DNA from: BOG-1112 sp964635325
GTDB lineage: Bacteria; Bdellovibrionota_B; Oligoflexia; Oligoflexales; Bog-1112
Assembly: GCA_964635325.1 (NCBI GenBank)
Contig: CAZWOL010000088.1
Coordinates: 1 to 7,950, forward strand
DNA: 7,950 nt
Reading direction: 5' to 3'
Under the pieces are notes generated by a model. It made no database searches. It was not told the DNA's origin and worked only from the letters and a program-made list of their open reading frames with translations. A program made the translations under genes and the position numbers. Position 1 is the first letter of the stretch. Each line of letters opens with the position of its first letter. Positions 1-6,272 of the stretch are shown one piece after another.

Positions 1-854
1 ACTTCGAGTATGACGCCATTGGCATCAGTTAACGATACGAGTGCAACTTTAGCTATACCATCAAACATTCGTTTGAGTTTGTTTTTTTCTTCATGAAGCT
101 GTAATTTGGCAGATTCAATTTCAGTGAGATCAGTCATAACTATGAGTATATCTTTGACTTGATCATCCTTCCATGTAATAGGAACTCCAACGAGAGAAGA
201 CCAGATAAATCGTCCATTTGGATTGCTAAATCCAACAATTCGACTTGGGCTAGGTTGTCCAGTTTTTCGCACCACTACAGATGGTAGGTTGTCAGCTTGA
301 AGGGGGGTTCCATCAGTGAATCTGGCATTGGCAAGCTCAAAGCCTTTTTTCCCAACAATTTCATTTTTACTGCGACCGATGATGCGTTCTGCAGCCTGAT
401 TGCAGTACACAATTATCCCGTCATGGTCAACTTCAAAGATGGCTTCCTGCAGATTTTCTAGAAGACGATCTCTTTTTTGAAGAGCTTCTTTCAGTAGCTC
501 TTTTCTTTCGCGTGAGATTTTCAGTTCATCTCGTAATCCGAGTAAATTTCTTACAAAAGTATCGTAGATTTCATTCCCTGTATTTGAGGGAAGTTTTATA
601 TCAAAATCATGTTGTGCCAATTGGCTAATAGCATCCGTCGCAGTAACAATGTTCTGCCTAGTTTGTTTGTGATCTTCAGCTTGAATTTGAAGCTTCTGCA
701 TTGCGCTATTGAGTTTGCTAACAAGAATTCCCGACAATTCGTAGCTAACACTCGCATCGAGTTGGATGTCAAAGTCTCCTGCTTCTAAGCAGGACAGAAA
801 ATGCAGTATATCCTTGGTGATATTCTCCGGCTTTTCTGTTGGGTCTTCGCTCAT
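1..854 (-). CDS. PAS-domain sensor/signalling protein, N-terminal part (C-terminus beyond the left edge)
   Basis: This is an open frame of 284 codons from ATG at 854-852 running off the left edge with no stop. A Shine-Dalgarno-like GGGA lies 9 bases upstream of the ATG. There is no signal peptide or membrane segment, so it is probably cytoplasmic. Residues about 14-57 and 70-112 look like two related HAMP-like units, each with a GDFDI or HDFDI core followed by a helical stretch. A coiled-coil-like helix (about 110-135, KISRERKELL) leads into a PAS domain (about 130-245) with LENLQEAIFEVDHDGIIVYCN at its start and the typical exit motif MTDLTEIE. A second helix (250-265) leads into what looks like another PAS start (VALVSLTDANGVILEV). 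The output domain is out of view: it could be a histidine kinase, a chemoreceptor signalling domain or GGDEF/EAL, so no specific function is claimed. The gene lies downstream of the oxidase on the same strand, 227 bases away, probably as a separate transcription unit. Confidence 0.78.
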   Translation of the reverse strand, partial: MSEDPTEKPENITKDILHFLSCLEAGDFDIQLDASVSYELSGILVSKLNSAMQKLQIQAEDHKQTRQNIVTATDAISQLAQHDFDIKLPSNTGNEIYDTFVRNLLGLRDELKISRERKELLKEALQKRDRLLENLQEAIFEVDHDGIIVYCNQAAERIIGRSKNEIVGKKGFELANARFTDGTPLQADNLPSVVVRKTGQPSPSRIVGFSNPNGRFIWSSLVGVPITWKDDQVKDILIVMTDLTEIESAKLQLHEEKNKLKRMFDGIAKVALVSLTDANGVILE

Positions 855-1081
855 TTAAATAAATCCCTAAGCTCTAATTGCTACCCTCTCTTGTCTTGAG
901 GTGTCCGGATAGAGTCTCTACTATCGGTTGTTATGCTAATAAAATTGAGGTGTTTTTACGGAGTTCTAATTTGAATTCTAGGCTATTAATTTCAATGTGT
1001 TGCGATTTATTTCGGTGTGCTCATTGGTTGTCTGTTGTGGCTTTGACTGTGATCTAACATTTTATGAAAGATTCTATTTTC
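855..1081. other. Intergenic region between the multicopper oxidase and the PAS gene
   Basis: This is 227 bases of AT-rich sequence between the stop of the oxidase and the start of the PAS gene, both on the minus strand. I see no convincing open frame, no tRNA-like fold and no hairpin followed by a T-tract just after the oxidase stop. No well-spaced -35/-10 pair stands out on the minus strand, although a promoter for the PAS gene presumably lies here. The only clear structure is the inverted repeat listed separately. Confidence 0.5.
905..927. repeat. Imperfect inverted repeat upstream of the PAS gene
   Basis: The arms CCG(g)ATAGAG and CT(a)CTATCGG pair over about nine positions with two single-base bulges around a TCT loop. 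It starts about 50 bases upstream of the PAS start codon. No T-run follows on either strand, so it does not read as an intrinsic terminator. It could be a leader hairpin or a protein-binding palindrome; chance is also possible. Confidence 0.3.
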
Positions 1082-1585
1082 CTAGAATTGTGTCTTTAAA
1101 CCAAATCCAATCACACCGTTGTGACTTGCAATTCCAATACTCCAAGACCAGGTTGGGGCATACATGAGTGAGGCATCGACTTCAAACGAATGTTCGTTGT
1201 ATCCTGGCCTCCACTTGATTTCTAAGTCGCTCAAAAAATTGCGGGTCCACTGCAGTTTCTTTTCTAGATCCAGTCTGAGTTTGCCGCGATGGCTTAGCAA
1301 AATCTTAGTTTCAATTAGGAGCGGTAATACATAGCCAACACCAACTACCCCAGAGCCGTTCTTATCAAAATAGGTTCCACCTGCGATGAGGTTTAGAAAC
1401 TGGCTATTCCATCTTCGATAGAAGACGTCCGCTTCAAAGTCCCACTCTCCATTTGTTGAAAAATGATGTTTAGAGTCGCTAGCAGATTCAATCCGAGCCT
1501 CTAGTCGATCCCAGGTCTTATCAACTCTAAAGTATCCCTCTAATCGATTTGAAAAAGCGCTAGCAGATCCGTAGAAATAGGGGTG
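1082..1585 (-). other. CopB-like outer-membrane domain within the oxidase
   Basis: This marks the C-terminal domain (about residues 562-729) of the oxidase reading frame. It begins after a second short His cluster (HHLHDH). It contains no copper-oxidase motifs but has repeated amphipathic strands rich in aromatic residues (FYRRW, GVGYVLPLLIE, IKWRPGY, YAPTWSWSIGI) and a terminal KTQF. The pattern resembles the C-terminal half of PcoB/CopB copper-resistance proteins, normally encoded by a separate gene after pcoA. At about 165 residues it is shorter than a typical full CopB. The assignment rests on pattern recognition rather than an alignment. Confidence 0.6.
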
Positions 1586-3271
1586 ATCATGAAGGTGGTG
1601 ATCTCTTTTTTCCATTTCAGCTATTTCAGAAGAGGGAGTGTAGCTTGAATACTTCACAATCCGTGCCATTCCCGTCTTCATGTGATAGAGATTGTGGCAA
1701 TGTAGCATCCATTGACCGCGTTCATTAGCGTAAAATTGAATTGTCCTTGAGCCATGGGGAGCGACGTCGACGGTGTGTTTTAGGGGTGAAAGATCACCAT
1801 ACTTATTAAGAACTCGAAAGAAGTGACCATGTAAATGCATGGGATGATGCATCATTGTTTCATTCACGAACTCGAATTCAATGATGTTTCCTTCGTCAAT
1901 GGTGATCGTTCGATCTTCGTGGATGGCTTTACCGTTGATATGCCAAATGTAACGCTCCATATCACCACCGAGAACAAGCTTTAGCTTGTGGATCTTTCTT
2001 GTTCCGGAAAACATGGTAGGTGCCAGAGATTTTAAATTATCAACACCTAGAGATTCAATCAACTGCAGTGGTTTTTGAGCAGTTGTATCAGGAGATTCCT
2101 CATGATGATTATGATGTCTTGCATGTTCATTATGAGATGAATGTGCAGAATTTCCATAGTTATGTTCAGATATATCTCCAGGTAGCATGTGTTCCTGATG
2201 TTCACTAGAGCTGTGAGCGTGTTGTATATGACCTTGGTGACTGCTATGGTCCATGCTTGCATAAGGGTTTGGAATTTGCTTTGTAGGTGCAGAGACCTTT
2301 TCCCCCATGCCGATCCAAGCTGATGCATAACCTGTTATATCTTGGGCTGTTGCTCGTAGCTCGTAGTTTTTGTTTTCTGGTAGGGTTACTAAGATGTCGT
2401 ACGTTTCTGCCATCCCCATTAGTAATTCTTTTGCCATGATCGGTTGAATATCAACCCCATCAGCAGAGATAACCTTCATCGGGCTTTGTCCAAAAGATAC
2501 GTAGAAATAGCTTGAAGCTGCTGCGTTGATAATGCGTAACCGAATCCTTTCTCCTGGAGAGGTATTTAGCAACTGAGAGTTGCGTTTTCCATTTATAAGA
2601 AATGTATCATAGCCAACATCTGATAAGTCCATTCCACCCATTCGAATCCATTCATTGCCCACATAACTTTTGAAAGATCCAGCTTCGATGGCCCCAAAGA
2701 TAGAACGAATGCTGTTTTTTTTGTAGAGATAGTAGTCTCCATCTTTTCTTAAATTTTTTAGGACCTGATCAGGATTTTCGTCAGTCCAGTCGCTAAGAAC
2801 TGCAACAACATCGCGATTATATTCAAAAGTCTTTTGCTTAGGATGAATAATCAGTGCTCCGTAAACTCCTTTTTGCTCCTGTAGCATCGTGTGCGAATGA
2901 TACCAGTAGGTTCCGTGTTGTCGTATCTTGAAGCGAAATGTGAACTTTTGACCGCTAAGTATAGGTGGTGTGTTGGTATAAGATACTCCATCCATCTCAG
3001 GTGGAAGCAGTATTCCGTGCCAATGGATGGAAAGCTCTTCAGTTAGATTGTTTTTGACTTCGATTTCTGCATCATCACCTTCAGTGAATTCTAGAGTTGG
3101 AGCAGGGATTTGTCCGTTTACAGCAAGGGAGAAATCCACAGTTTTTTTGCCACTCAAATTTACGTCTTGCTGTGTCACGGAGAGTTTGTAATGAACCGTT
3201 TTTGCTGCTGCTTCCGTACCGAATAGAGCAAATAAGTCCAACAAGAGTAGCAAGATTACATAAGATCTCAT
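1082..3271 (-). CDS. pcoA: Periplasmic multicopper oxidase (PcoA/CopA family) fused to a C-terminal CopB-like outer-membrane domain
   Basis: The protein has 729 residues from the ATG at 3271-3269, which is preceded by GGAG with 8-base spacing. An ATG 54 bases further upstream (3325) is in frame but lies inside the promoter/operator, so it was rejected. Residues 1-24 are a Sec-type signal (MRSYVILLLLLDLFALFG, then EAAAK) with no twin-arginine motif. The copper-ligand motifs are all present: HWHG (83-86), HSH (125-127), HPMHLHGH (476-483) and HCHNLYHMKTGM (524-535), which gives a full type 1/2/3 set including the type 1 Cys525 and axial Met535. Residues 340-390 are a flexible insert with 15 His, where family members usually carry Met/His repeats. 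Residues about 562-729 leave the oxidase fold and resemble CopB (PF05275-like), with alternating strands such as VVGVGYVLPLLIETKI, and end in Phe like many outer-membrane barrels. The known family role is periplasmic Cu(I) oxidation and sequestration; outer-membrane anchoring is inferred. The gene is divergent from csoR-copA and shares its operator region. Confidence 0.9.
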   Translation of the reverse strand: MRSYVILLLLLDLFALFGTEAAAKTVHYKLSVTQQDVNLSGKKTVDFSLAVNGQIPAPTLEFTEGDDAEIEVKNNLTEELSIHWHGILLPPEMDGVSYTNTPPILSGQKFTFRFKIRQHGTYWYHSHTMLQEQKGVYGALIIHPKQKTFEYNRDVVAVLSDWTDENPDQVLKNLRKDGDYYLYKKNSIRSIFGAIEAGSFKSYVGNEWIRMGGMDLSDVGYDTFLINGKRNSQLLNTSPGERIRLRIINAAASSYFYVSFGQSPMKVISADGVDIQPIMAKELLMGMAETYDILVTLPENKNYELRATAQDITGYASAWIGMGEKVSAPTKQIPNPYASMDHSSHQGHIQHAHSSSEHQEHMLPGDISEHNYGNSAHSSHNEHARHHNHHEESPDTTAQKPLQLIESLGVDNLKSLAPTMFSGTRKIHKLKLVLGGDMERYIWHINGKAIHEDRTITIDEGNIIEFEFVNETMMHHPMHLHGHFFRVLNKYGDLSPLKHTVDVAPHGSRTIQFYANERGQWMLHCHNLYHMKTGMARIVKYSSYTPSSEIAEMEKRDHHLHDHPYFYGSASAFSNRLEGYFRVDKTWDRLEARIESASDSKHHFSTNGEWDFEADVFYRRWNSQFLNLIAGGTYFDKNGSGVVGVGYVLPLLIETKILLSHRGKLRLDLEKKLQWTRNFLSDLEIKWRPGYNEHSFEVDASLMYAPTWSWSIGIASHNGVIGFGLKTQF

Positions 3272-3279
3272 GTTCTTTT

Positions 3280-3283
3280 CTCC
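3280..3283 (-). promoter_or_regulatory. Ribosome binding site that fixes the oxidase start
   Basis: GGAG on the minus strand lies 8 bases before the ATG at 3271. The longer alternative start at 3325 has no comparable site and would place the signal peptide 18 residues inside the protein. Confidence 0.7.
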
Positions 3284-3296
3284 ATCTGCCGAAGAG

Positions 3297-3325
3297 TTGA
3301 CTATTATAGGGGGTGGGGGTACCAT
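3297..3325 (+). promoter_or_regulatory. Predicted promoter of csoR-copA
   Basis: TTGACT (3297-3302, one mismatch to the -35 consensus) and TACCAT (3320-3325, a weaker -10) are separated by exactly 17 bases. The spacer contains both G-tracts, so a bound repressor would block RNA polymerase directly. The predicted start is about 40 bases before the csoR ATG. Confidence 0.5.
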
Positions 3326-3330
3326 GTATA
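3303..3330 (-). promoter_or_regulatory. Predicted promoter of the multicopper oxidase
   Basis: On the minus strand, TATACA (3330-3325) as -35 is followed after 16 bases by a perfect TATAAT -10 (3308-3303). The spacer is filled by the C-rich strand of the G-tract operator. The implied transcript start is about 25 bases upstream of the oxidase ATG. Confidence 0.5.
3303..3330. promoter_or_regulatory. Probable CsoR operator (tandem G-tract)
   Basis: Two five-G tracts (3309-3313 and 3315-3319, each followed by T) are flanked by ATTATA on the left and TACCATGTATA on the right. CsoR/RcnR-family repressors are known to bind G-tract sites with AT-rich flanks, and this is the only such site next to a CsoR gene here. 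It sits in the spacer of both opposing promoters. The exact footprint and the number of tetramers bound cannot be read from sequence. Confidence 0.6.
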
Positions 3331-3374
3331 TGCTAAGCCTAATTAATGGCTAAGACAACAAAATAGGATAAAAA

Positions 3375-3680
3375 ATGCCGAAAATGGCAAATAAATCTAA
3401 AGATAGTAATAAGATACATGCTGATCATAGCGAGGATTTGGTTCGACTTCGTCGTATTAAGGGGCAGATAGAGGGGATTGAAAAAATGGTGAAAGAAGGA
3501 CGCTATTGCATCGACGTTATCAATCAAATGCGTTCTGTGACAGCTGCTATTCGCTCTGTAGAATCACTCATGTTGAATCGACACATAGGACATTGCGTTA
3601 AAAATGCCTTGAATGCAAAGGATGAACGCATTGTCGATGAAAAAATTAAAGAACTACTTGTACTTATTGCTAAGAGATAA
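3375..3680 (+). CDS. csoR: CsoR-family copper-sensing transcriptional repressor
   Basis: This 101-residue all-helical protein is of typical family length. The DUF156/CsoR signature is clear: LVRLRRIKGQIEGIEKMV (22-39), then RYCIDVINQMRSV and the helix ending HIGHCVKNAL. The copper-ligand triad is complete as Cys45, His70 and Cys74, with the family's spacings of 25 and 4 residues. The formaldehyde sensor FrmR lacks the final Cys and the nickel/cobalt sensor RcnR has a different set of ligands. Extra His residues near the N-terminus (His15, His18) leave an InrS-like nickel sensor possible, but the neighbouring genes argue for copper. Upstream, AGGA lies 6 bases before the ATG. In the known mechanism the apo-tetramer binds G-tract DNA and Cu(I) releases it. 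The gene is first in an operon with the ATPase, 19 bases before its start, and divergent from the oxidase. Confidence 0.9.
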   Translation: MPKMANKSKDSNKIHADHSEDLVRLRRIKGQIEGIEKMVKEGRYCIDVINQMRSVTAAIRSVESLMLNRHIGHCVKNALNAKDERIVDEKIKELLVLIAKR

Positions 3681-3688
3681 GCCTGAAT

Positions 3689-3693
3689 GGGAG
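3689..3693 (+). promoter_or_regulatory. Ribosome binding site that fixes the ATPase start
   Basis: GGGAG lies 6 bases before ATG 3700 in the short gap after csoR. It supports this start over in-frame ATGs at 3613, 3622 and 3637, which lie inside csoR. Confidence 0.65.
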
Positions 3694-3699
3694 AATTTT

Positions 3700-6066
3700 A
3701 TGAAGGATCACGGTAAACAAAGCAAGTCTGTAGGTAGCAGTGCACCTTGCTGCACACATCAGGAGCGTAGTTCAAGTCACCAGGAATCGCTCAAAGATCC
3801 TATCTGTGGCATGTCGGTAGACCCCAACAATGCAAAAGGCCAGTCTGTATATCAGGGCAAGGTGTACTATTTTTGCAGTGTAAATTGTAAGAAAAAATTT
3901 GATTTCTCTCCTGAAATTTATGTTGGTGAGAAAAAACAGTCTCCAAAAAAAGCTGTGGTAGATGGACAGCTTTACCTCTGTCCAATGCATCCTGAAATAG
4001 AACAGGTTGGACCAGGCTCATGTCCTATATGTGGTATGGCACTTGAGCCTAAAGAAGTTAGTACTGCTGAAGAGCAAAATCCCGAGCTTGAGGATTTTAC
4101 GAGACGTATCAAAATCTCAATTATTCTTACAGCTCCTCTCTTTCTAATAAGCATGCTCGAAATGCTACCAGGAATGGATCATCTCTCTTTGCCTCCTTGG
4201 CTTCAGCTGCTTCTTGCAAGCCCTGTTGTACTCTGGGGTGGGCTGCCTTTTTTTGAAAGAGCTTGGGTTTCATTCAAGAGAAAACAGCTTAATATGTTTA
4301 GTCTCATAGCGATTGGAACCGGTGTTGCATACTTGTTTAGTCTGTTTGCAACTCTCTTTCCTGAGTTGTTGCCAGCAACTGCAAAATCACATTTGGGGCA
4401 AGTTAACTTATATTACGAAGCTGCTGCTGTTATAGTGACTTTAGTTTTGCTTGGTCAAATACTGGAGCTAAAGGCGAGGCAGAAGACGGGAAGTGCTATC
4501 CGTGCTCTCCTAGGTCTTGCACCAAAAACTGCTAGAAGACGGAATGAAGATGGTACTGAAAACGAAGTATCGATTGAAGAGATTAAAGTTGATGATCTTC
4601 TAGTTTTGCGACCTGGGGAAAGAATTCCAACAGATGGAGTTGTCGTTGACGGTCTGAGCACCGTAGACGAATCCATGCTAACTGGTGAAGCGCTTCCTAT
4701 CCAAAAACGAATCGGAGATAGGGTTAGCGGCGCTACGATCAATCTGTCTGGTTCCTTTGTTATGAAAACTAGACGTATCGGATCTGATACAACACTAGCT
4801 CAAATTGTGAAAATGGTCTCCTCTGCGCAAAGAAGTCAGGCTCCAATACAGAGGCTTGTCGATAACGTTTCTGCCAAGTTTGTACCTTTTGTTTTTATTG
4901 CAGCTCTTGCAACAGCAATTGTTTGGCTAGTTTTAGGAGGGGATCATTCTTTTACGTTTGCACTAGTAAATTCAGTAGCCGTTCTTATCATTGCTTGTCC
5001 TTGTGCGCTTGGTCTAGCAACACCCATGTCTATTATGGTAGGGACTGGAAAGGGGGCCCAAAGTGGAATTCTCTTTAAAAATGTTGAAGCTATGGAAACC
5101 TTTGGTCTAGTGACGACTTTAGTTGTCGATAAGACGGGTACACTAACTGAAGGCAAGCCAAAAGTTTCTTCCATCAAAGTTGAGAAAGGATTCGAAGCTA
5201 ACCGAGTACTTGCAATAGCTGCAGCACTTGAAAAGCTTAGTGAACATCCGCTTGGTCATGCGATTGTTGAGGGCGCAAAAGATGCAAAATTGGAATTACC
5301 GAGAGTTGAGAATTTTCATTCCATAACAGGCATGGGTGTAGAAGGTACTGTCAAAGGTCAAAAGGTGTTCGTTGGTAGTCCGAAGCTGTTTCAGAAAAAT
5401 AATGTTTCTTTAGTGGGGTTTGTTGAAGCAGCAGCTTCTCTCCAAAAAACAGGTCATGGAGTTGTTTTTGTTGGAATCGAAGATCATGCTGCAGGTTTTA
5501 TCTCAGTCCGTGATCCTATAAAGCCATCTGCGAGAGAAGCAATCGCATACTTTAAAGAGCAAAATATTCAGCTCGTAATGCTCACTGGTGATAGCAAGCT
5601 TGTTGCCTCAGCAGTTGCTAGTGAATTAGGAATAGAAACATTTCAAGCTGAAGTTATGCCGGAAGACAAACTCAATGCTGTAATGAAGCTTCAAGGAAAT
5701 AGCAAAATTATTGGAATGCTTGGTGATGGAATCAACGATGCTCCTGCCTTAGCACAAGCTAATGTCGGTATTGCGATGGGATCAGGTACAGATGTTGCGA
5801 TTGAAAGTGCTGGGCTTACTCTTCTCCATGGCGATCTGATGGCTGCAGTTCGAGCTCATCGTCTTAGTAAAGCGATCATGCAGAATATCAGACAGAACCT
5901 CCTCTTTGCATTTGGATACAACGCGATGGGAATTCCAGTAGCTGCAGGGATCTTGTTTCCAATTTTTGGGGTCATGCTCGATCCAATGCTAGCAAGTCTG
6001 GCGATGAGCCTAAGTTCCGTTTCGGTGATTGCAAACTCGTTGCGATTGAATCGTATCAAGATTTGA
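3700..6066 (+). CDS. copA: Cu(I)-exporting P1B-type ATPase with N-terminal YHS and HMBD metal-binding domains
   Basis: The protein has 788 residues from ATG 3700, which has GGGAG 6 bases upstream and follows the csoR stop by 19 bases. The frame is open back to 3613 inside csoR, but that start would translate a csoR overlap and was rejected. Order of domains: a Cys pair (PCC, about 17-18); a YHS domain with DPICGM (33-38) and FCSVNC (58-63); a heavy-metal-binding domain with CPMHPE (94-99) and CPICGM (108-113); four membrane helices (about 136-154, 167-189, 199-221, 238-257); the actuator motif TGEA (328-331); two helices with the CPC ion motif (433-435); DKTGT with the phosphorylated Asp477; HP (516-517); TGD (629-631); GDGINDAP (675-682); and two final helices with YN (740-741) and MxxSS (769-773). 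CPC, YN and MxxSS together define the Cu(I) class (P1B-1). There is no HMA (GMTCxxC) domain. Role: ATP-driven Cu(I) export from the cytoplasm across the inner membrane. All catalytic residues are intact. Confidence 0.93.
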   Translation: MKDHGKQSKSVGSSAPCCTHQERSSSHQESLKDPICGMSVDPNNAKGQSVYQGKVYYFCSVNCKKKFDFSPEIYVGEKKQSPKKAVVDGQLYLCPMHPEIEQVGPGSCPICGMALEPKEVSTAEEQNPELEDFTRRIKISIILTAPLFLISMLEMLPGMDHLSLPPWLQLLLASPVVLWGGLPFFERAWVSFKRKQLNMFSLIAIGTGVAYLFSLFATLFPELLPATAKSHLGQVNLYYEAAAVIVTLVLLGQILELKARQKTGSAIRALLGLAPKTARRRNEDGTENEVSIEEIKVDDLLVLRPGERIPTDGVVVDGLSTVDESMLTGEALPIQKRIGDRVSGATINLSGSFVMKTRRIGSDTTLAQIVKMVSSAQRSQAPIQRLVDNVSAKFVPFVFIAALATAIVWLVLGGDHSFTFALVNSVAVLIIACPCALGLATPMSIMVGTGKGAQSGILFKNVEAMETFGLVTTLVVDKTGTLTEGKPKVSSIKVEKGFEANRVLAIAAALEKLSEHPLGHAIVEGAKDAKLELPRVENFHSITGMGVEGTVKGQKVFVGSPKLFQKNNVSLVGFVEAAASLQKTGHGVVFVGIEDHAAGFISVRDPIKPSAREAIAYFKEQNIQLVMLTGDSKLVASAVASELGIETFQAEVMPEDKLNAVMKLQGNSKIIGMLGDGINDAPALAQANVGIAMGSGTDVAIESAGLTLLHGDLMAAVRAHRLSKAIMQNIRQNLLFAFGYNAMGIPVAAGILFPIFGVMLDPMLASLAMSLSSVSVIANSLRLNRIKI

Positions 6067-6106
6067 TTGGATTAGAGTGTGGATGTCAAATTGCTGGAGT
6101 TATTGA

Positions 6107-6250
6107 ATGAAGAAAAACCCGGAGGTTATTTCATTGTTGCTTCCAGCGTATATATCAAAGCAAGTTTTTGCACATCACATTGAGCCTGAGCCTTACGGCT
6201 ACTCTCAGAGCAAGCTCCGTCGAGGTGTCGTTTACATAACTAATTTGTAA
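6107..6250 (+). CDS. Possible small protein of 47 residues downstream of the copper ATPase
   Basis: ATG 6107 has a good GGAG site 7 bases upstream and opens a 47-codon frame ending in TAA at 6248-6250, starting 40 bases after the ATPase stop on the same strand. The product begins MKKNPEVISLLLPAYISKQV, then has FAHH and the acidic, Pro-containing EPEPYGY, and ends basic (KLRRGVV). The start is faintly signal-like (two Lys, a short hydrophobic run, VFA), but the hydrophobic core is short. I do not recognise a family. An overlapping frame from GTG 6079 (34 codons) also reads as protein-like, so the region could be a decayed gene. Its position would allow co-transcription with csoR-copA, but no copper role can be claimed. 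Confidence 0.33.
   Translation: MKKNPEVISLLLPAYISKQVFAHHIEPEPYGYSQSKLRRGVVYITNL
6116..6127 (-). terminator. Weak candidate terminator for the membrane methyltransferase-like gene
   Basis: On the minus strand a 4-bp stem AACC/GGTT closes a TCCG loop, which is of the stable UNCG tetraloop type, and is followed by TTTC. It lies about 145 bases beyond the gene's stop. The stem is short and it overlaps the possible small gene on the other strand. Confidence 0.2.
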
Positions 6251-6272
6251 GATGAGATTAGCTATGTAGGGA

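Larger units (their letters stand above)
6067..6272. other. Intergenic region between convergent genes
   Basis: This 206-base gap separates the stop of the ATPase (plus strand) from the stop of the membrane methyltransferase-like gene (minus strand). It holds the possible 47-codon gene listed separately and a weak minus-strand hairpin at 6116-6127 (AACC, TCCG loop, GGTT, then TTTC). No strong bidirectional terminator is visible. Confidence 0.5.

Noticed and set aside
1043..1066. TTGACT on the plus strand as a promoter reading into the oxidase antisense
   Set aside because: There is no matching -10 at 16-18 bases and no gene downstream on that strand.
2102..2254. Repetitive CAT/ATG-rich DNA that might look like a direct-repeat array
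   Set aside because: It is explained by the His-rich loop of the oxidase. There are no regular repeat units and spacers, so it is not a CRISPR.
2020..2328. Small open frames on both strands opposite or within the oxidase His-rich segment
   Set aside because: They are shadows of the repetitive CAT/CAC codons of the oxidase, with no ribosome site or recognisable product.
3272..3325. Longer oxidase start at 3325 (18 extra residues beginning MVPPPP)
   Set aside because: It would be translated from the operator and -10 sequence, has no ribosome site, and puts a Pro-rich stretch in front of a clear signal peptide. The start at 3271 has GGAG at 8 bases.
3613..3699. Longer ATPase start inside csoR
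   Set aside because: The extra 29 residues are the out-of-frame csoR tail. The ATG at 3700 has a good ribosome site and directly precedes the metal-binding region.
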